NCBI GenBank assembly: GCA_977006965.1
Contig: OZ345365.1
Location: 2,666,001-2,730,000, forward strand
Direction of reading: 5' to 3'
DNA: 64,000 bases
Source of the DNA: Phymatolithon calcareum
Lineage: Eukaryota; Rhodophyta; Florideophyceae; Hapalidiales
Part shown: positions 56,506-64,000 of the stretch, piece by piece
How positions within the stretch are numbered: position 1 is the first letter of the stretch
Layout of the letters: each line of letters begins with the position of its first letter
The notes under the pieces: model-generated
Databases searched by the model: none
What the model saw: only the letters and a program-made list of their open reading frames with translations
Told to the model about the DNA's origin: nothing
Made by a program: the position numbers and the translations under genes

Positions 56506-57059
56506 AACCTCAACTAAACAGGTTTGAATCACTTAAGTCGTGTAATGGCATCTTTCTGATTTCGGTGATTTCGTATTAGAGTTGGTCACTCTTTGAAGCA
56601 AACGTTCTCGCTAGCGCCATTATAGCGAGCAGAATTGCAAAGGAACATCGATATTGTTATCAACGGAAAGTACAGGATATGAACGAATTGCCCCTGCGCC
56701 ACCACCAAATTCAGATTCTGTGCCAACTGCTTCTGACGCGGTTAGTGGCGATGTGCAATGCTTTCCAATGATGGATGGGCACCGGAAAGTGGAGAACATT
56801 TACGGACAAGTTATTCCCACCCAAGGGCCACACATTTATCTCATAACCGACTTGCAACGTTCACATGTCGCTCTCGATGAACAGGCTATGCAACTATAAG
56901 AATCGATCTGGACGACCAACAAGCGAATCTCTGATCTACAGCAAACTCGGCACGTGATGCAAATGAAGCAGGACTGCAGCGCTTGCTTTTATTGTCGTGA
57001 ATGCGGGCAATAGAACTGTTTAAGCCGGTAGCCAGGAGCCTGGCAAGCAACCTGGAACG
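56506..57059. other. Spacer, nothing recognised
   Basis: Short ORFs only. Confidence 0.35.
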
Positions 57060-57878
57060 TTGTCGGCAGCTAACACTGTCGTACAAGTAATGATGAAATC
57101 AAGTGCAACGGATTGTACTCTGCGAGAATTTCAACAACTCGCCTTCGACAAAGGGCGCAGAACATCAATTCAAAGCTCTAACTTTCCTTCTGACTACTCT
57201 TTAGCCTTTCCCTGTGCTTCGAAAACTTCTCGCCTCGACATTGTTTTCGAATCATACATTGACATATGTGATGCGCTAGACATTGACATTCCTAGTCGAG
57301 AGGCAGGTGTCTACCGTGAGAAAGGCAAAAGATCTCGCAACATTAGTGCAGTACAAATTCTCGGACTGGACTTGTGTACAAATGGGGACCGGAAAATCTT
57401 GCTTGGTCGAAGTTTTCCTTCCAGTGTCCCATCTGAGCAAATTCCTTATTTACATTAAGAACGCGCTACTTGGAGAGAGGGCTTATGGGAGAAGGGGGAT
57501 GTACTTGTATTGGATAATTTGTCCTCTATAGGAGCCCCCAGACGGAACATATCCCGTCGACGACTAAATACACGCATGGGAGCAATATCAGACTCTAGCT
57601 GTGCACCGCCTGAAGTATGGAAATTCTCTAGGACATGGGAAAGAAGTCCTGCAGCGTCATGCGAGGGTACAGACTCGGCGAAAATAACTGGACCGCTTCG
57701 ATCATTCTTCCCTGCGGTAGTACTAAGATTCTCGTCTAATTACCGTATTTACAAAGAAGCAGTTCGTGACACGAATGAGGGGTTCTTTCTTTCTTTTATT
57801 GCGGGATTTATCAGAGCTGGTAAACAACTCCACATCATTACGGCTCCAGTAGACTTAACAGATACGAGTGGTACTTGA
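57060..57878 (+). pseudogene. Unassigned decayed coding region
   Basis: Two frames are readable: 57060-57458, with ASKTSRLDIVFESYIDI and KGKRSRNIS, and 57510-57878, with GFIRAGKQLHIITAPVDL. The first loosely resembles a phrase common in certain element-borne proteins (an FD.Y.. / K...R..R pattern followed by a W..FL segment in the next frame, near 57360-57440). I cannot name the family. It lies upstream, in opposite orientation, of the CACTA-type relic. Confidence 0.3.
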
Positions 57879-57905
57879 TGTCACAACAGCTGCCCAAGCT
57901 GCACA

Positions 57906-58721
57906 ATGTGCAGACCTTGGGGAAGCTTAACATCTATATCGCTACATAGCCAATCTTCAGTCGCCGTCCTTCAAAGGGATGCCCCGGGTTGGAAACCATT
58001 TAGGACGCTCACGGTGGCTAGTCATCTCGCTGCCTTCTTTCATCTTCTTCTGTCTTCTCTCCCAGCTTCCTTGAGCGTTGCGGCACACCACTCAGGGCGG
58101 AATCCATGTACTACCATACTACCAGAGGTGATAGTCTTCTCCCATGGGGAGGCCGGATCACAGCTCTTGCAAGTTCAAAAAACCCTGCACTGTAGCGGGG
58201 AAATATTCCTGACTGAGCTCTTGGTTCCTATCTGTGACGCACAGGTGAACGGGCCGGACCGGTATGATAGCCGGCCTGTATCGAATCCGCTTAAATTCGC
58301 AAAATTTTCTCGAAATCTTGCAACGGCGGGCTTGGGTCTGGCATTTCAAGTGTGGCAAGTTCTCGATTCGCCAAGTCCCTGGAGTGCGCGTTCACGATCG
58401 CGTCCGCCATTTCCGGCGGGATTACCGTCGGAAGGAGCGCTTTGTGCAGCTTTATCGCTGCGGCCACTTGCGCCGGCGCGGGCGCCCGCCCCGCGCCGGA
58501 AACTTGTCTTTTTTCGTTTGTGGTCCGTTCGGTCCGGTCAAACCCCGAATGAGGGGTTATTTCACAATACGGAACAGCATGGTTTATTTCTGAACGCTCA
58601 AAAATTACTACGGAAAAGAGGAAAATTCCATCTGGTAAAAAGCTTTCCTTCAATGGCGAAACCTAATCACTTCATCTTGATCCAATCTGGCGTCGAGGGC
58701 TTCAAAAATAAAACCTTGTAA
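57906..58721 (+). CDS. Unknown 271-aa ORF with GC-rich core
   Basis: ATG at 57906, TAA at 58719-58721. The 58370-58510 section is much more GC-rich than its surroundings and is open in all frames, which explains part of the length. No domain is recognised. The last residues (SGVEGFKNKT) and the C-rich tail recur after the LINE at 8181-8300, so at least the 3' end belongs to a mobile element. Confidence 0.3.
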   Translation: MCRPWGSLTSISLHSQSSVAVLQRDAPGWKPFRTLTVASHLAAFFHLLLSSLPASLSVAAHHSGRNPCTTILPEVIVFSHGEAGSQLLQVQKTLHCSGEIFLTELLVPICDAQVNGPDRYDSRPVSNPLKFAKFSRNLATAGLGLAFQVWQVLDSPSPWSARSRSRPPFPAGLPSEGALCAALSLRPLAPARAPAPRRKLVFFRLWSVRSGQTPNEGLFHNTEQHGLFLNAQKLLRKRGKFHLVKSFPSMAKPNHFILIQSGVEGFKNKTL

Positions 58722-59096
58722 TTTCCCCCCGCTCTACAATTCAGCATGCCAACAGGCACGGTATGAATTAAAGTACAATATTCATACACACATACAATAG
58801 GTCACGCCAGTGTTGTAGCAATCGCAAGCTCCACGTTGCAGCCTTGAACAGTGATACGCACACCAACAGATTCATCGCCAAAGTCTCACCAGCTTGCAAG
58901 TTGCAACAGAATGAAACATATAAACTCAATGATAACAAGAGATAATTAAGTAGCAGAACGAGATCGCGTACAATACACTTGATCTCATCATGAAGCACGT
59001 CGTTTTGCGCGTTCAATATCGCCAGTCATTTTGTGCAATTTGGAAGCTCAGGGGCCTGTTTTCTCCCAAGTTTCTGTTTTGTTATGAACTTGGAGC

Positions 59097-60178
59097 TCAA
59101 ATGCGCTTGCCGTAGTTGAATGGGCTCCATGCAGCATATTCCTCGAAGGCGAGCCTGTATATTCTTGTATCATACCAGATTCCAAACATTCTTGAGAACA
59201 GGTTTCTCTCTAGAGCGTCTTTTGCGCGGAAGATGTTACTCTTCAGGTCTGCGAACGGTAGAAAATACTCCGTCATTGGCCGGAAGAGCGCGTCATGTAG
59301 TCTTAAGCATTTCGAGGGTGTGAAGACATATCCGTGAAGTCTGAAGTTTGCGAGAGCCACCATGCAGCATTTATTCTGAAAAAGTAGTACTTTCTGTTAC
59401 GTCGTTCGAAGATAGGGACATGTCTATGTATGTAGATGTGGACAGAGCCTCGACTTCTTCTCTTGAAAGAACGAGTTTGAAGCTTTCGTATGCACCATTA
59501 TGAGCTATGACGCTCCTACCGAAACTGTTATTCCAAAACATCTCGGTAGAGGCGGCCCAGTGGTGCAGGAGCAATTAATTTCCTGTTGGGGAAGAAGCGC
59601 GAAGTATGGCATCATCCGCGAGAAACGCGGTCGGGCATTTTGAATAATGAAACAGAATTCTTGACAAGCTCTCGACACAAACGACCATGAAGATATTATA
59701 TAGCGTCAGTGATAGTGGCGATCCGTGTGGGACTCCATGGTTGATTAAAAACTGGTTATTTTGGTCGTCTGCATGAGTTTAGATCATGCTAGCTTGAGAA
59801 GGTACATAATCCAAGAGAACAGTGTTGCCGGAAGCCTTTTCTTGAATAGTCGAGATAGAACATGCCTTGGCATGGTTTTAAAAGCCTTCGATAGATCAAG
59901 AACGGCAAGGTTCCTGTGATCACTTTTGATTGCCGCAATGGTGTGCAATACGGCATGTAGGTATCCAGAGCCCTTCCTGAACCCAGTTTGGATCTTATTG
60001 AAGCTGTAGGGTTTTCTCATGATTTTATTCAGTACACTCTCGATGATTTTCGTTGTATTCGAAAAAATGCTATCGGTCTGTAGTTTGCACAGCTTCTTGG
60101 GTCGCCTGTCTTGTAGAGCGGGAAAAGCGAAATCAAGTTCTAAAGGTAGCGGATTTCTTTCGCGTGACTACACGCCGT
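59097..60178 (-). pseudogene. LINE reverse transcriptase relic, cut at its 5' end
   Basis: Along the minus strand: LYKTGDPRSCANYRPIAFF near 60110, then IQTGFRKGSGYLHAVLHTI and LAVLDLSKAFKTMPRHVL (60020-59784), then LINHGVPHGSPLSLTLYNIF near 59720 and FLADDAILRAS near 59620, the RT active-site motif with leucine in place of tyrosine. Further downstream 59363-59097 gives a C-terminal-like stretch (FADLKSNIFRAKDALERNL). Stops and shifts separate the blocks. The upstream part is missing because the TIR element at 60182 abuts it. Confidence 0.75.
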
Positions 60179-60181
60179 CTA

Positions 60182-60895
60182 GTGTCTGTTTTACAGAAAT
60201 TTTCCCTCAATTGAGGGAACGAGATTCACTTAATGCATCAACAGCGCCAAGCTCATAGGTCTCTTCAGCATGCTTCGTGAAGCAGTTCCTAACAGTAGAA
60301 ATGTGGCACATGCATTTTGTGGCGCTATCAAGCGTATTATTTTGTGAGAAGACAAAGGTCGAGGTCTTGCATTTTCAAACAATGCCGTTGTTTTGCACTA
60401 CAGAAGTAGCCATCCTCTATAGTCATCTTTTTACTTTTCTTAAGGGTACCGTGGCGTCCAACACTGCTATCAGATGCAAATGTACGCTCTGGCACAACTG
60501 CATGTCGACCAGTAATGCACATGACAATTGCTCTCGATGACGTGCTCTCCCAGCACATCAAAAAACCTTCACTGCGTCATGTGCTGCTGACGTCTGCATG
60601 CTCACCAGAGAAAAACAGCCAGATAACAACCTATAGATTCACCAGTAGAGTTGGATGGCCCCTATGAACTATACAGGCGCACTTGTTGAGTATGTGCAGA
60701 ATCAAGACTCACCAAGTATGAATCCACATATGTAATGCGCCTTATACCGGAATACGCGACCACAAGACAGCACAGAACTGTCATTCTAGGGGCCATCTCG
60801 CCTTCAAAATCTCTTTGACACAGTGTGCTTTCTGTGGTCAGTCCTGGGATCGATATAATCTTGACCGAGGTGACCAGCGGTCTGCGCAGAGCACA
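60182..60895. mobile_element. TIR element, copy 2 (left part)
   Basis: Starts GTGTCTGTTTTACAG after a TA and then CCCTCAATTGAGGG, and matches the left 750 bp of 21092-23062 with many substitutions and small gaps. No matching right end was found before the window ends, so this copy is truncated, rearranged or longer than copy 1. Confidence 0.7.
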
Positions 60896-60944
60896 TGTCT
60901 TCTACGACATCATGGAAGAAAACGCAGCTTGTAAGTGCTGTGAA

Positions 60945-61310
60945 AAGGTGGGGAGGACCTCCATGTGATTGGACGGATGATTGGGAAATAACGAAGAGAA
61001 AGGCTCAATTGCACGAACTTGCTAAAGTTATCAAACCGCATCCGAAGTATTTGATTTAGGAGTTTGCTGATACTTTTACCACCGACACCTTCAACTGCAA
61101 GATACTACTTTTTGCCTGTTGCGCACACTGAACTCAACCCGATTGAAATGGTATGGAATATTTTTAAGCGAAAAGCTGCAGGAAGCATTTTTTATTTCAA
61201 ACTCTCTGAAGTTGAGGAGCTAACAAAAACGCAAGTTGCAGGTATAGGCCCCAAGCAGTTCAAAAGCTTCTACGAACACGTTTTGAAGGAAGTAAAAAAA
61301 GTATCGTGAA
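60945..61310 (+). pseudogene. Tc1/IS630-type transposase C-terminal fragment
   Basis: One frame reads WTDDWEITKRKAQLHELAK and VIKPHPKYLI before a stop; the next (to 61309) reads FLPVAHTELNPIEMVWNIFK, with the E-L-N-P-I-E-x-x-W motif that holds the last catalytic acidic residue of DDE_3 transposases. Earlier catalytic parts are not visible. It directly follows copy 2 of the TIR element, consistent with that family's TA target sites. Confidence 0.65.
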
Positions 61311-62246
61311 TTTTCGAAGACTGCGGATGACGCGGAGTACGAAGTTTTGAAGAAATTTCTCAAGAACAGCACTATACTGAGCTCTTGCCTTTGCATGACG
61401 CTCCTCCCGATTGCCGCGCATTTATGGCGTCCAAACGCCACTATCATACTCCCTACTTCCTCTACGACTGGCTACCTTCAAATAGCCATTACAGCTTCCA
61501 CTCACCGCAGGCTCTTAAAGATAGCATTACAGTCATGACAGTACCGTAAGATTAGATACGTACTTAGGACACGAAGGATCACCAAGGGCAAAACCCTAGA
61601 ACCGCTGCTTACAGCTTACAGGTGCTCAAACTGGATTTCTGAGACTGTAAGACACACAGTGGCGGCGGGCTAGGGAAGCCGCTTCGCGGCTTCCAGAAAC
61701 TTCCATTGATCCATTTTTCATACTGCCAAATCATCTTTTGATCCAATTTTCTTTCTATAAAGGTCCGCTCTTCACGGTGCCGTCGGCTTTTTGCCAGGGA
61801 ACAACCCGACGAAACCCAGTGTGCCTTCCTGTGCGATTCACAACCCCAAAGCATTAGCGTTAGCGTGTATTATGAAAATGAACACAGACTGCTCGCAACT
61901 GCAGAGAATGTGGCAAAGCAGTGCACAATCTTTGCGCTCAGCTCGTGCTGCGTGAGAGCTTTGTCGAAGACGAAGTTTATTTCTCTACCAATTGCTATCC
62001 CTATGCTACTGACAGTTATAAAGATGCTCTAATTTCAACTTAACAATTTGACGCTTTCTATAAGGCGGTCCGCCGGCCCCTGGTAGCCGCTGGTCGACGC
62101 CGTTCTCTGTACAGCAAGTTTTGTGCCCTTGATGACTCTCCTCACTGCACGGGGGATGGGACGTGGGGAACTTGGATAACGTTTTTAGAACGACAGCATG
62201 TCATACTCTTAATATTTCTTATTGGTTCAATTTGCTTTCAGTCAAA
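61311..62246. other. Intergenic, nothing recognised
   Basis: Short ORFs without motifs. Confidence 0.35.
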
Positions 62247-62316
62247 AAAATCATCTTGAATTGGCCCGTGATTTGACATTTCAATGTCAAATCACGGGCC
62301 AATTCAAGATGATTTT
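62247..62316. repeat. Perfect 34-bp-arm palindrome with 2-bp spacer
   Basis: 62247-62280 is the exact reverse complement of 62283-62316 with only TC between. The transcript would form a 34-bp duplex with almost no loop. It is unrelated in sequence to the palindrome at 2367-2414. Confidence 0.95.
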
Positions 62317-62579
62317 AAAAAATCTGAGACGAAGATGCCTCATAAAATTAAAAATAAATTCTAGGGAAAACCGGGAATTCGGAACGGACTTATAAATTCG
62401 GAAAAGTTTTTCATCAATTCTATTATTCGTTTTCAAAATTTTCTCATATGTAATCGGTCAAAATAGTTTTTACTAAGTCCTTTATTATTGCGAATAAACT
62501 TTTAATGGTGTTCACCCCGCGAGGGCGATTAGGCTGCACAAATCTCTCATTTAGCCAACATGGGAATATGCTCTCCATC

Positions 62580-63235
62580 TCACACCTTGGACTGCAAAGG
62601 TGTCCTCGGAAGTCAGGAAGGCTAAATCTATGTTCTTCGGACAAACCTTTGTCAAACCAGGAAAAATTAGCTTGGACAGGTGCAGGGCCATGTGTCGCAT
62701 CCTGTAATCCAAGGGAAGAAAAAACGTCCTTGCACGACGCTTTGTGAAGAGATTGATAAGAAGACGCGATGCGCTCATAGATGGTCCAACAACAGAGATC
62801 GCGAAAAAGGAACGTTTAGAAGCGAGGAGAGACATTGTCCACGGGAGAGTGAATGGCTTCCTGTGGAAGCGGCAAACGAAAATACAGGTACGGCAAACAT
62901 CAGGAAGTTCCAAAGAAACAAGATACTGAAGGTGGCAGAGTGTGGAAAAAGTCGAAAAAACGACCTATACCTCACGCGAAAGTTTCACTACCCGCCACTT
63001 TCTCTTCAACTCAAAAAGACAGAGAACATTTGTCGGCAAGTGGTCATTTGGTATGTTCCCTCCTATCAGCACCTCTACCGTCATGCAGCTCACCGGGCAA
63101 TGTGGGAAAGATGCCATCGAAGACGTAATATGTGGCCTCGCAAAAGAAAGATAGTCTACAGAGGACAGCGTCTGGAATAAGCGAGCACTCGACGAGCTCT
63201 TAACCATGATTCAGGCTGTGGACAACTGAAGTCTG
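62580..63235 (+). pseudogene. LINE linker-region fragment
   Basis: Frames include FFGQTFVKPGKISLDRCRAM, RDIVHGRVNGFLWKRQ, HAKVSLPATF and GKWSFGMFPPISTSTVMQL, ending DELLTMIQAVDN. These parallel 34821-34227 on the minus strand closely (RDIVHARVNGFLCEA, KWSFGMFPPMSTST, DELLTMFQAVDT). At least three frameshifts separate the parts. No reverse transcriptase follows. Confidence 0.7.
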
Positions 63236-63304
63236 CGCGTCATCTGAAATCAGAGCGTGCCACAGTACATGGGCGTAATTTTCCTCCTTGAGATCCCGAC
63301 GGAG

Positions 63305-63470
63305 ACCAGAGGTGGGTTTTTGTACCCCACCGATTCGTGTTACACCAACAGAAATAGAGAAACTCTTCTTTCGACAGAATCCATCCAAAACCTCATGGCA
63401 CGAGGAAAGTTGCCCCAAGCGTCAACAGATGGATTGGTAACTCTATAAGAAAAATTTCCTCTTCTTCTTC
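63305..63470 (+). repeat. SINE-like repeat, copy C
   Basis: Begins ACCAGAG, contains TTTTTGTACCCCAC (which can pair with the preceding GGTGGG) and CCCCAAGCGTCAACAGATG, and ends in CTTCTTCTTC, as copy A does. Confidence 0.7.
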
Positions 63471-63850
63471 TATACGCATGTTTGTCCACGTCGTCATATG
63501 AAAGGAAGATATCCGGGTACGTTTTGCGTGCACATAGAGGTCGACACCACGCCCAAATCGGTATACGCGCGCGCTCCCCGGGTGTCAGCTACTTCACTGC
63601 TTACGCCTTCGTTTAGTAGATCATCAGCAAAAAATGAGAGTTTGGCAACCACAGTTGTCTCATTATAACCCTCTGAATATAATTTGTGATAGGGATGGAT
63701 GCTTGAGGACTTCCTGTCATGAGATTTTGTGACACATCTGCGGTTTAATTGAAGAAATAAACTGTTCCTTTGACAAGCTTTCTTTCATGGTGTCCAACAG
63801 ACCCAGCTACGACGCGTCGTGTTGCCCTTTAACATGGTAGTGGTCACGGA

Positions 63851-64000
63851 CACAGTGCGATCTTCTGCAGGAACCACCTCGCGGACAAGCACCGCGCTGC
63901 CGAAGAACCGTATTGTTTTAGACAAACGCCTACAAAATGTTGGTAGGTGGGTAGACAACAAAAAAGCGTACTTCCACCTCGAAAATCACCGCTCAAACCT
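63851..64000 (+). repeat. Dispersed coding-like repeat, copy 2 (runs off the window)
   Basis: Matches the minus strand of 457-612. The frame reads VLDKRLQNVGRWVDNKKAY and is still open at the window edge. Confidence 0.6.

Noticed and set aside
57906-58721. Calling this a host gene
   Set aside because: Part of its length comes from a GC-rich island open in all frames, and its 3' end is a repeated element tail.

Overview
The window reads as nuclear DNA of a repeat-rich, intron-poor eukaryote. Coding blocks lack bacterial operon spacing, candidate introns are short GT-AG introns of about 65-80 nt, and nearly every recognisable protein belongs to a eukaryotic mobile-element family. A florideophyte red alga (Chondrus-like) is my best guess from general style, at low confidence. 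No tRNA, rRNA or CRISPR array was recognised. One gene looks intact and host-like: an intronless 577-residue membrane protein at 4446-6179. Two unknown two-exon relatives (38007-38815 and 48427-49319) form a second gene family. Sel1-repeat genes occur at three loci and all are broken.

Layout. 1-4445: foldbacks, a 134-bp tandem repeat and a Mutator-like non-autonomous element (2615-3878, 9-bp target duplication). 4446-6179: the membrane protein. 6700-8280: Sel1 scrap and a LINE 3' part. 8337-17400: a three-layer nest, in which a young chromodomain Ty3/gypsy element (10346-15321) sits in a hAT transposon (8486-15682) that sits in an old gypsy-like gag/protease/integrase relic. 17440-18420: Sel1 pseudogene with SINE-like insertions. 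18633-19173: hAT-type MITE with a perfect 8-bp target duplication. 21092-23062: a TIR element flanked by TA. 23429-25631: a decayed gene carrying a permuted (beta-class) DNA amino-methyltransferase core followed by a PHD-like finger, the most unusual item here. 27424-31500: an ORF next to a decayed P-element-superfamily transposase.

32911-34870: LINE, minus strand. 34973-37329: a long Sel1 array broken by one nonsense codon and one frameshift. 38007-42883: unknown-family pseudogene and two convergent PIF/Harbinger transposase pseudogenes; a 1217-bp hAT derivative (42893-44109) landed next to the start codon of one of them. 45317-48323: complete-ended Tc1/mariner (pogo-like) element with a dead transposase. 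48427-51737: intact-looking unknown-family gene followed by a third Harbinger copy. 52457-56500: CACTA/Plavaka-type (tnp2) transposase relic. 57060-58721: unassigned ORFs. 59097-61310: LINE reverse transcriptase interrupted by a second copy of the 21092 element and a Tc1/IS630-type transposase end. 62247-64000: long palindrome, LINE fragment, SINE-like copy, and a repeat matching the start of the window in inverted orientation.

The parts do not form one pathway. The region is a graveyard in which successive elements interrupt each other; exact target duplications give a relative order of insertion. All motif assignments come from reading translations by eye.
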